Assembly (NCBI GenBank): GCA_028707105.1
Contig: JAQTUY010000034.1
Location: forward strand, 1 to 14,281
From: Candidatus Omnitrophota bacterium
GTDB taxonomy: Bacteria > Omnitrophota > Koll11 > Gygaellales > JAQTUY01
DNA: 14,281 nt
Direction of reading: 5' to 3'
Positions 1 to 5,636 of this stretch are shown piece after piece. The notes below the pieces were generated by a model. That model saw only the letters and a program-made list of their open reading frames with translations, did no database searches and had not been told where the DNA came from. Each line of letters opens with the position of its first letter. Position 1 is the first letter of the stretch. Made by a program: the position numbers and the translations under genes.

Positions 1-28
1 TTTTATGCAGGTTACTAAGTGGTTTCAA
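1..28 (-). CDS. Possible 5' end of the next operon gene (runs off the window)
   Basis: Downstream of aroQ on the same strand, a TTG codon at 28..26 follows a GGGAG ribosome-binding-like motif (34-38) at 5-nt spacing. The frame stays open for nine codons (MKPLSNLHK) to the window edge. In many bacteria aroQ is followed by a Xaa-Pro aminopeptidase gene (pepQ/pepP) and then efp, so such a peptidase is a fair guess from context. Nine residues cannot identify it. The call rests only on the SD-start arrangement and operon continuity. Confidence 0.3.
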
Positions 29-72
29 GCTATCTCCCTGGTTTGTGATGATAAAAAGAAGCCTGACCCACG

Positions 73-507
73 TTAATTCAGAATATCAATTAGGGCCTCA
101 AGGCCCAGTATATAGCTATTTATTCCAAATCCGCAAACCTGGCCCTTGGCAACCGGGCTGATCAGGGAATGGCGCCTGAACTCCTCCCGGCTATAAATAT
201 TTGAAATATGTACCTCTACCGTAGGGGTACCGCATCCGGCAATGGCATCCCTTATTGCCACGCTGGTATGGGTGTAGGCGGCCGGATTGATCAATATTCC
301 GTCAAATTTACCCGCGCTTTTACCGATGAGGTCTACTATCTTGCCTTCATGGTTGGATTGTACGATCTTTAACTGAGCTTTTTTAGCTTTCGCGGTTTTT
401 TCAAGCCGGGAATTGATCTCGGTAAGAGTAGTCTTGCCGTAGACCTGAGGTTCCCTCTTGCCTAACAGGTCCAGGTTAGGCCCGTGGATAACAAGTATTT
501 TTTTCAT
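73..507 (-). CDS. aroQ: Type II 3-dehydroquinate dehydratase
   Basis: Catalyses the anti elimination of water from 3-dehydroquinate to 3-dehydroshikimate, the third step of the shikimate pathway, in the cytoplasm as a dodecamer. The 144-aa length is typical of the family. Visible landmarks: N-terminal [14 protein letters not shown] with Arg18, catalytic Tyr23 (EPQVYG), SNHEG (51-55), INPAAYTH with the catalytic His80, and VEVHISN with His100 followed by Arg111. The frame is open seven codons further upstream to a TTG at 528, but ATG at 507 is preferred: it begins right before the conserved strand and lies one base after the stop of the preceding gene (TAAGATG), which suggests translational coupling. 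No strong Shine-Dalgarno motif is visible. It is the last complete gene of the rpsU-led operon. Confidence 0.96.
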   Translation of the reverse strand: MKKILVIHGPNLDLLGKREPQVYGKTTLTEINSRLEKTAKAKKAQLKIVQSNHEGKIVDLIGKSAGKFDGILINPAAYTHTSVAIRDAIAGCGTPTVEVHISNIYSREEFRRHSLISPVAKGQVCGFGINSYILGLEALIDILN

Positions 508-508
508 C

Positions 509-664
509 TTATTTTTCCGCTTCTTCAACGATCATTATCGGTATGCCGTTCTTGATAGGATATTTTTTTCCGCATTTCTTGCAGGCTATCTTGTTATCTT
601 TTAACTCCACGTCGCCCTTGCAGTCCGGGCAGGCCAGAATATCCAGAAGTTCTTTATCGATCAT
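509..664 (-). CDS. Trm112-like small zinc-ribbon protein (YcaR/UPF0434 family)
   Basis: A 51-aa protein starting [17 protein letters not shown]. Cys12/Cys15 (CPDC) and Cys28/Cys31 (CKKC) form a four-cysteine zinc ribbon, and the C-terminal [10 protein letters not shown] matches the family's end motif. Eukaryotic Trm112 activates several methyltransferases; the role of free-standing bacterial members is poorly defined. The start ATG overlaps the stop of the DUF1844 gene (ATGA) and is preceded by GGGAG about 7 nt upstream. The stop lies one base before aroQ. The tight packing argues for co-translation rather than a shared pathway. Identification rests on the cysteine pattern and length. Confidence 0.9.
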   Translation of the reverse strand: MIDKELLDILACPDCKGDVELKDNKIACKKCGKKYPIKNGIPIMIVEEAEK

Positions 665-1017
665 TTCTTTTCTCCCGTGGTGGTTTGGACATACACCATT
701 CTTAATTCATAGAGGATATTTTCCAGGTGTTCCTGTTCTTCCTTATTAAGGTTGCCTTTGGTTTTTTCCTGCAGCATTCCTAATGTGTCGATTATAAGCT
801 TGGCTTGTTTGGGGTCATTTTCTTTTTCCTGGGTAACGGGATTGGGGATATAGCCCATGGCAATGGATGCCTGCAGGCCCAGGGTAGTAATGAAGAACTT
901 GAAATCTACCGGAGGCAGGGTTGTTTCTTCCTGAGGTAAATTCTTGGCCTCTTCTTTTTCCTTCTCCGCCCTTTCCTTCCATGAATCATCAATTTTTTTC
1001 TTGTTTAGTTCGTCCAT
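661..1017 (-). CDS. DUF1844 family protein
   Basis: A 118-aa protein with a charged, probably disordered N-terminus (residues 1-35, rich in Lys/Glu). Then comes the conserved core VDFKFFITTLGLQASIAMG (about 37-55), followed by IPNPVT and an amphipathic helical region with the pattern AKLIIDTLGMLQEKTKGNL and EQEHLENILYELRMVYV. This core is the hallmark of DUF1844, a family of unknown function found mainly in candidate phyla, Deltaproteobacteria and PVC bacteria. GGGAG lies about 6 nt before the ATG. Its stop overlaps the start of the Trm112-like gene. There is no signal peptide or clear membrane segment. Function unknown. Confidence 0.85.
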   Translation of the reverse strand: MDELNKKKIDDSWKERAEKEKEEAKNLPQEETTLPPVDFKFFITTLGLQASIAMGYIPNPVTQEKENDPKQAKLIIDTLGMLQEKTKGNLNKEEQEHLENILYELRMVYVQTTTGEKK

Positions 1018-1032
1018 TTTTATTCTCCCTGT

Positions 1033-1857
1033 TTAATATACGATCACTCCGGCATAACCGACTACTGAGCTGTAGTCTCCTGTTATATCGCCGCTGGTCT
1101 GATATCTTACTAATTCCGCCTGTTTTGCCCCCAAATATTTTGCCGCGGCAAGCATGATCGTTGTCGGCGCGTAACCGCACATGGAGATATTCAGGCGTTC
1201 TACCGTATCAACCAATTTGGCGTCATCAAGTTTTAACACCGCTTCCAGCGCTTCCTTGTCCTTCATTTGCGCTGAATCCTGCGGTTCATAGTGGGTCATA
1301 TCGGAACTGGCAATGATCAGCGTATCTTTCTCGATGCCTAATTTCTTGACCGCGTCGGCTATTTCCCTGCCTATTTGCCTGTAGACCCTGAGGTCATCGA
1401 CCGATACTACTATGGGCACGATCTTGTAATCAGGTTTGAAATATGACAAAAACGGCAATTCTACTTCCAGGGAGTGTTCATTTACGTGCGCGATGGGATC
1501 ATCGTCCAGGACTTTGGAGTCGCTTAAGATCGCGCTTGCCAGTTCGCTGTCTACTTCTATGGCGCCGAAAGGCATCTGCCATACGCCTTCGGTCATAATA
1601 CTGAATGGCTCCCCTTCATCAGTGTGCTTGGGGCCTAAGAGGATGATCCTGTTCTTGATATTGATGCGTGAGGCTGTTACGGCGGCGACTTCACCGGAAT
1701 ACATATATCCGGCATGGGGCATCATCGCGGCGATCACGTCCCGGGGGGTTGGCTTTTTAGTTCCGATAAGGATCTCTATTTCTTTCCTTAGCCTCTGGGC
1801 GGAGGAGGAGTAGAAATGGCCGGCTACAAGAGGTTGCCTTACGCTAGGGTTTTCCAT
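1033..1857 (-). CDS. amrB: AmmeMemoRadiSam system protein B (Memo-like)
   Basis: A 274-aa homologue of human MEMO1, related in fold to class III extradiol dioxygenases and LigB-type enzymes. Conserved pieces in order: QPLVAGHFYSSS (8-19), MMPHAGYMYSG with His48, ILLGPKHT with His78, EHSLEVELPFL (127-137), IASSDMTHYEP (182-192), and MCGYAPTTIM with Cys227. His48/His78/Cys227 correspond in spacing to the metal-site residues described in human MEMO1. In bacteria and archaea this protein is usually found with an AMMECR1-like protein and a radical SAM enzyme; neither partner is in the window. It overlaps the TIM-barrel gene by 14 bp, with TGGAG upstream of the ATG inside that gene. The biochemical role of the bacterial protein is unresolved. 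Confidence 0.93.
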   Translation of the reverse strand: MENPSVRQPLVAGHFYSSSAQRLRKEIEILIGTKKPTPRDVIAAMMPHAGYMYSGEVAAVTASRINIKNRIILLGPKHTDEGEPFSIMTEGVWQMPFGAIEVDSELASAILSDSKVLDDDPIAHVNEHSLEVELPFLSYFKPDYKIVPIVVSVDDLRVYRQIGREIADAVKKLGIEKDTLIIASSDMTHYEPQDSAQMKDKEALEAVLKLDDAKLVDTVERLNISMCGYAPTTIMLAAAKYLGAKQAELVRYQTSGDITGDYSSVVGYAGVIVY

Positions 1858-2767
1858 CGAATATCTGCTCCAGGAATCTTTTCCCTTTCAGGATATCTTG
1901 GGGGCTGGCGGGGTGGTGCGTTTCCATGACCTTGATAGTCTTCTTCTTGATAAAACCAGCCAGCATCTTAAAATCCAGCTCTCCGCAGGATGGAGCCTGG
2001 TGGTCTTGCGTTCCGGTAATATCGTGCAGGTGCGCTCCAAGCATAAAGTCCGCGTAAAGGCTCAGGTGGTCTTTATGCTGCCAGAATCCCAGGTTTTCCA
2101 TCAGCTGGGCATGTCCGCTGTCATGCCAGTAGAAAACATTCGATCCTTTAAAGGCGGCCAGGATAATGCCGATCTCCCCGAGCGTGGGTATCTCACGGTA
2201 GTAGTAGCGGTTCTCTACGCCTAAGCAGATATTCTTCTTGTGGGCGTAGCGGCTTAATTCATCCAGGCTTTTTAATGTGTTATCAAGAAAAGGCTTAAAA
2301 GCCGCCTCTCTTTCTCTGACGATCTGGCTTTTAAGCTTATTGAATTTTTCAGTATTTACCAGGCCTTCGTTGTAGCAAGCGATCAGGTCTCTGGTCTTAT
2401 CCGGTATTTCTACCCTGCCGCAGTGCAGGACGACCGCTTTTGCATTAAGTTCGCAAGCGGTGTCTATGCTTTTTTTGGTGTATTTTACCGCGGCGTGCCT
2501 TTCATCGTCATCCTGCGATGACATCGAGTAGCAGTCCGGAAGAGCTTCCTCGACTGTTAATTCCGGCGGTATCGGGCAGTAATTATGGACGCTGCTGACT
2601 TTTATCTCGCCCTTTTTGACGCAGGCGGCAATATCCTTGAGTATCGGGGCGGTGAGGCTGAAGTTAAGCTCTACCTGCCTGAATCCCAGTGCTTTTATTT
2701 CGCCGATTATGTCAGCGCCGTTGAGGTGCCTGAAAGAATTCCAGGACGTTGATAATGCTAGAGGCAT
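1844..2767 (-). CDS. TIM-barrel sugar-phosphate isomerase/epimerase-like protein (AP_endonuc_2 fold)
   Basis: A 307-aa protein of the xylose-isomerase-like TIM barrel superfamily (AP endonuclease 2/IolE-like), which binds divalent metals and acts on sugars or sugar phosphates. Likely metal-site and barrel motifs: STSWNSF at the N-terminus, VELNFS, VSSVHNYCP, VVLHCGRVE, LGVENRYYYREIP, YWHDSGHA, AHLHDITGTQDHQAP and a C-terminal METHH. The frame is open further upstream to 2899, but that part is only a shadow of rpsU. ATG at 2767 lies one base after the rpsU stop (TAAGATG), as at the aroQ junction. The substrate cannot be told from sequence. Free-standing members in candidate phyla are often annotated only as 'TIM barrel protein'. 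Confidence 0.85.
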   Translation of the reverse strand: MPLALSTSWNSFRHLNGADIIGEIKALGFRQVELNFSLTAPILKDIAACVKKGEIKVSSVHNYCPIPPELTVEEALPDCYSMSSQDDDERHAAVKYTKKSIDTACELNAKAVVLHCGRVEIPDKTRDLIACYNEGLVNTEKFNKLKSQIVREREAAFKPFLDNTLKSLDELSRYAHKKNICLGVENRYYYREIPTLGEIGIILAAFKGSNVFYWHDSGHAQLMENLGFWQHKDHLSLYADFMLGAHLHDITGTQDHQAPSCGELDFKMLAGFIKKKTIKVMETHHPASPQDILKGKRFLEQIFDGKP

Positions 2768-2768
2768 C

Positions 2769-2933
2769 TTATCGCCTGGTGCTTTTTGCCTTCTTGCGTT
2801 TGCGTTCGCTGGGCTTTTCGTAGTGCTTGCGGTCGCGCACTTCGCGCAAGATACCTTCTTGTTCGATCTTTTTCTTAAAACGGCGCAGCGCCGCCTCAAA
2901 AGACTCGTCTTTTCTTATCTCAATTTCGGGCAT
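2769..2933 (-). CDS. rpsU: 30S ribosomal protein S21
   Basis: A 54-aa, very basic protein (MPEIEIRKDESFEAALRRFK...) with the typical S21 N-terminal helix, the EGILREVRDRKHYEKPSERKR motif and a lysine/arginine-rich tail. S21 joins the small subunit platform near the anti-Shine-Dalgarno sequence and aids initiation. It is preceded by a strong ribosome site (AAGGAAGGAG, about 10 nt before ATG) and a near-consensus promoter. It is the first gene of a six- to seven-gene operon, which puts the downstream metabolic genes under a ribosomal-protein promoter. Confidence 0.95.
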   Translation of the reverse strand: MPEIEIRKDESFEAALRRFKKKIEQEGILREVRDRKHYEKPSERKRKKAKSTRR

Positions 2934-2966
2934 ACAATATCATCTCCTTCCTTTTTGGAATAAAAT

Positions 2967-2995
2967 AATATACCACTAATCTCTTTAAGTGTCAA
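2967..2995 (-). promoter_or_regulatory. Sigma70-type promoter for the rpsU operon
   Basis: On the minus strand, TTGACA (2995..2990) and TATATT (2972..2967) are separated by exactly 17 bp. Start of transcription is expected near 2960, about 25 nt before the rpsU ATG, with the AAGGAAGGAG ribosome site in between. The -35 box is perfect and the -10 box has one mismatch. Confidence 0.85.
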
Positions 2996-3008
2996 TAAAA
3001 ACGGCATT

Positions 3009-3032
3009 AAAATAGGGAGCTGTCCCCATTTT
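3009..3032. terminator. Hairpin between the tonB-like gene and the rpsU promoter
   Basis: AAAATAGGGA and TCCCCATTTT flank a 4-nt loop (GCTG), giving a 10-bp stem with one mismatch that can be a G·U wobble on the minus-strand transcript. The A and T runs are part of the stem, so it could end transcription in either direction. It lies 12 bp after the tonB-like stop codon, where a terminator for the STAS-to-tonB operon is expected. The GGGACAG core also occurs in the ends of the RAYT element at 10030-10651, so it could instead be, or derive from, a REP-like palindrome. Confidence 0.55.
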
Positions 3033-3043
3033 CCTATTTTTAT

Positions 3044-3745
3044 TTACTCTATTTCAAATGAAATGATGACGTTAAAGGAAAGCTGGGGATATTCCAGGTC
3101 TTTTGGGAAAACCGGGTATGGGGAGGCTTCTTTTACGCTCTGCAGGGCTATAGAACGCAGGTAATCGTTACGGACAGACCTTTCATCGACGACTTTAAGG
3201 TTGTTTAATTCGCCGTTGGCGGATATCACGAATGACAAATAGATCTCACCGGCATCCTGCCGGGTATAACTCTGGTAGGCGCAGCGCCTTATCTTTTCAC
3301 GGATTATCTGGTAGTAGCTAATATAAGAAGGGCTGTTTATCCTGTTCATTTCTTTGTTGTCCATTACGCTTTCCAGCCCGATCTTTTTACCGGTGCCGGA
3401 CGCGGAAGCCGGCGCGATCATTCCAGCCTTGGTAAAGTCGGGTTTAGCCCGCAGCAGCGCCGCATTATTGGTTAGCAGGTTGTTATGTGGGGAAGGCGGC
3501 GGCAGGAGTTTTACGGGCGCGGCCGGCCCGGCGAGATAACGGTTTTTTTGCAATGCCGTTTGTTTGGGTAGCTTTTTTAAAGTTTCCCGCCGCGCGGACG
3601 GGGACTTAATATAGGATACCCGCACCGCTTTTAGCATCCTGTCCTGGCTATAAAAATTCAAATGCCAGGCGCTCGCGGTTAATATAGCGGTGTGGGCGGC
3701 TATCGAAATAATAAGTGCGGTTTTAAGTTCAAATTTATAGTGCAT
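3044..3745 (-). CDS. TonB-like energy transducer
   Basis: A 233-aa protein with the TonB plan. There is a short cytoplasmic N-terminus, a single membrane segment (about 8-28), a periplasmic linker with basic and proline-rich parts (about 55-90, PAAPVKLLPPPSPH), and a C-terminal TonB-like domain (about 141-233, with GEIYLSFVISANGELNNLKVV and a YPVFP turn). Within the membrane segment Ser14 and His18 keep the S-x3-H spacing of E. coli TonB Ser16/His20, the residues that couple to ExbB/ExbD. TonB passes proton-motive force to outer-membrane receptors. Possible ExbB/ExbD partners lie about 7 kb away in a separate operon. It is the last gene of the STAS-to-tonB operon, 54 bp after cobO, with AAGG about 10 nt before the ATG. 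Confidence 0.8.
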   Translation of the reverse strand: MHYKFELKTALIISIAAHTAILTASAWHLNFYSQDRMLKAVRVSYIKSPSARRETLKKLPKQTALQKNRYLAGPAAPVKLLPPPSPHNNLLTNNAALLRAKPDFTKAGMIAPASASGTGKKIGLESVMDNKEMNRINSPSYISYYQIIREKIRRCAYQSYTRQDAGEIYLSFVISANGELNNLKVVDERSVRNDYLRSIALQSVKEASPYPVFPKDLEYPQLSFNVIISFEIE

Positions 3746-3799
3746 ACTTTAACAACCTTAACATAAACAGGCTTATTTTTCAAGTGGGCGGGGAAAAGT

Positions 3800-4303
3800 T
3801 TAGTCTTCTATTCCTCTCCTGGCTTTTATCCCCTTTTTGTAGTAATGTTTTATCTCTTTTATTTCGCTGGCCAGGTCGGCTGATCTTATGATCTGAGCGG
3901 GAGCGCAGCGCCCGGTCAGGATGAGTTCGATATTTTTAGGAGTAATACGCATGAGCTCAAGCACTTCTTTTAGGCTAAGGAGGCCCAGATGCAGCGCTAT
4001 ATTGGCTTCGTCAAGGATGATGACTTTGTATTTCTTTGATCGGACGGCTTTTAAGGCTTTATTCAGCCCGGATTTAGCCAGGAGTATATCCTTGACCCCG
4101 GGCTTGGGGCCCAGAAAGCAGCCTCTTCCGTATTGTTCTACAGTGATATTCTTTAGGCTGCGCAAGGCGATATGTTCGCTGCAGGCCTTTCCCTTAATAA
4201 ATTGTCCGATATAAACCCTGAATCCCGCGCCGCAGGCCCTGAGGGCCAGCCCCAGCGCCGCGGTTGTTTTTCCTTTGCCTCCACCGGTATAAACGTGGAT
4301 CAT
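3800..4303 (-). CDS. cobO: Cob(I)yrinic acid a,c-diamide (corrinoid) adenosyltransferase
   Basis: A 167-aa member of the CobA/CobO/BtuR family, which transfers the 5'-deoxyadenosyl group of ATP to cob(I)alamin or a corrinoid precursor. Visible: a P-loop at the very N-terminus (IHVYTGGGKGKTTAALGLA, residues 2-20), GQFIKGK (33-39), a Walker-B-like VIILDEANIALHLGLL (about 94-109), and ILTGRCAP (about 128-135). It lacks the N-terminal extension of some proteobacterial forms. Its ATG overlaps the pcm stop (ATGA), with AAGGTG upstream inside pcm. No other cobalamin genes are present, so salvage of imported corrinoid is more likely than de novo synthesis at this locus; the adjacent tonB-like gene fits uptake. 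CobO and BtuR roles cannot be separated from sequence. Confidence 0.9.
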   Translation of the reverse strand: MIHVYTGGGKGKTTAALGLALRACGAGFRVYIGQFIKGKACSEHIALRSLKNITVEQYGRGCFLGPKPGVKDILLAKSGLNKALKAVRSKKYKVIILDEANIALHLGLLSLKEVLELMRITPKNIELILTGRCAPAQIIRSADLASEIKEIKHYYKKGIKARRGIED

Positions 4304-4944
4304 GCTTCACCTTGCCCGAATTTTCCCACCAGCGGCACAAAAACACATCCGCAGACGCCGCGGGATACCAATTCTCCGTTTTTCTTCTCTACTACCGTCA
4401 GAACCTGGGAGTACGTCTCTCCTATCGGCATTATAAGTTTTCCGTCTTTTTCTAATTGGTCGATCAGCGGCTGCGGAATTTCAGGACCGGCAGCCGTGAC
4501 AATGATCCGGTCGAAAGGCGCCTCTTCCTTCCATCCCAGAGTGCCGTCTTCAACTTTGATCTTTATGTTGGAATATCCCGATCCCTCAAGCACGGATCTG
4601 GCCTGTTGCGCGAGCGTTGGGAATCTTTCTACGGAGAATACCTCTTTAGCCAACTCCGCCAGTATTGCCGCCTGGTAGCCCGAACCTGTTCCGATCTCCA
4701 GGATCCGTTCATTGCCTTTTAACTCCAGGCATTCGGTCATCAGGGCCGCGATGTAAGGCTGGGATATTGTCTGGCCTTCACCGATGGGAACGGGATGATC
4801 GGCGTAAGCGCTGTTCCTGTTTTTTTCGGGTATGAATTTATGCCGTTCGACTTTCAGGAAGGAGCCGATAACGCGGCTGTCCTTTATTCCGCGGGAGCAC
4901 ATCTGTTCCCGGACCATCATTTTTCTTAGGGCTTCATAGTTCAT
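4300..4944 (-). CDS. pcm: Protein-L-isoaspartate O-methyltransferase
   Basis: A 214-aa SAM-dependent methyltransferase that repairs isoaspartyl residues in aged proteins. Features: the N-terminal REQM..RGIKD helix (12-22), the family-specific YADHPVPIGEGQTISQPYIAALM (about 47-69) that binds substrate, SAM motif I LEIGTGSGYQAA (about 81-92), motif II-like VFSVER, motif FDRIIVTAAGPEIPQPL (about 144-160) and LEKDGKLIMPIG. Length and motif order are normal, so the enzyme should be active. It starts 22 bp after the glycosyltransferase stop with only a weak ribosome site, and it overlaps cobO by 4 bp. Confidence 0.95.
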   Translation of the reverse strand: MNYEALRKMMVREQMCSRGIKDSRVIGSFLKVERHKFIPEKNRNSAYADHPVPIGEGQTISQPYIAALMTECLELKGNERILEIGTGSGYQAAILAELAKEVFSVERFPTLAQQARSVLEGSGYSNIKIKVEDGTLGWKEEAPFDRIIVTAAGPEIPQPLIDQLEKDGKLIMPIGETYSQVLTVVEKKNGELVSRGVCGCVFVPLVGKFGQGEA

Positions 4945-4966
4945 TTATCTATAAGCCAGGCAGGTT

Positions 4967-5626
4967 TTATCTGATGTGCCGTATTATAAACAAGAAAAAA
5001 CGAAGCGTATCCAGGATGGGATTGATCTGGCTTTTTTCCCCCCTGTATACGGTCTTGACGGCGATCGAGTCTATCTTATATCCCGCGTGCGCCGCCTGAA
5101 TGATCATTTCGGATTCAGTTTCGTAATGGCGGGTAGTGAACTTTAGTTTATCTATCAGGTCTTTGGTAATAAAACGGAATCCGCATTGCGAGTCCGGGAT
5201 ATTCTTTCCGGTGATCTTGGAGATAAGCCAGGACATGGTCTTGTTGGTTAAGTAACGCACCGGAGGCATATTCTTGGTATCCTGCATACGGTTGCCCAGG
5301 ACTAATGCCGCCCCGTTTTCGCGCGATTTCTGGATAAAAGCCGGGATATCCTGCGGAAGATGCTGTCCGTCCCCGTCCATCAGGATGGCGGCATCAAAGT
5401 TATTATTCAGGACGTAATTAAGCCCTTGCAGCAGGGAAGCGCCCTTGCCCTGGTTAGTTATGTTCTTAAGGACTATCGCGCCATTGTTGCGGGCGATATC
5501 GGCGCTGTTGTCTTTGGAACCGTCATCTATTACCAGGACATCGATGTTCTGTTTGCGTACCTCTGTGACCAGCTCGCCTATTGCCTTGGATTCGTTGTAT
5601 ACGGGGATGATCGCGCAAATTTTCAT
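4967..5626 (-). CDS. Family 2 glycosyltransferase (dolichyl/polyprenyl-phosphate sugar synthase-like)
   Basis: A 219-aa GT-A glycosyltransferase. It begins directly with the nucleotide-binding strand (ICAIIPVYNES, residues 2-12), then VIDDGSKDNS (32-41), GKGASLLQGL (about 61-70), the DxD-type metal motif MDGDGQHLPQDIP (about 83-95), and GNRMQDTKNMPP.RYLTNKTMSWLISKITG...DSQCGFRFITKDLI. The last block is typical of DPM1-like enzymes that pass a sugar from a nucleotide sugar to a polyprenyl phosphate. No C-terminal membrane anchor is obvious beyond a hydrophobic end (DTLRFFLFIIRHIR). It starts 10 bp after the phosphatase stop. Donor and acceptor are not predictable. Confidence 0.9.
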   Translation of the reverse strand: MKICAIIPVYNESKAIGELVTEVRKQNIDVLVIDDGSKDNSADIARNNGAIVLKNITNQGKGASLLQGLNYVLNNNFDAAILMDGDGQHLPQDIPAFIQKSRENGAALVLGNRMQDTKNMPPVRYLTNKTMSWLISKITGKNIPDSQCGFRFITKDLIDKLKFTTRHYETESEMIIQAAHAGYKIDSIAVKTVYRGEKSQINPILDTLRFFLFIIRHIR

Positions 5627-5636
5627 TATACTCTTT

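Noticed and set aside
508..528. TTG start for aroQ seven codons upstream
   Set aside because: It would overlap the end of the Trm112-like gene. The conserved AroQ start coincides with the ATG at 507, one base after that gene's stop.
2768..2899. N-terminal extension of the TIM-barrel protein up to 2899
   Set aside because: This stretch is out-of-frame rpsU sequence. The 54-aa S21 reading with its ribosome site and promoter explains it, and the TIM-barrel homology begins at the ATG at 2767.
4304..4330. Cobalamin riboswitch ahead of cobO
   Set aside because: cobO starts inside the pcm stop codon in mid-operon. There is no leader space, and no B12-box-like sequence was seen.
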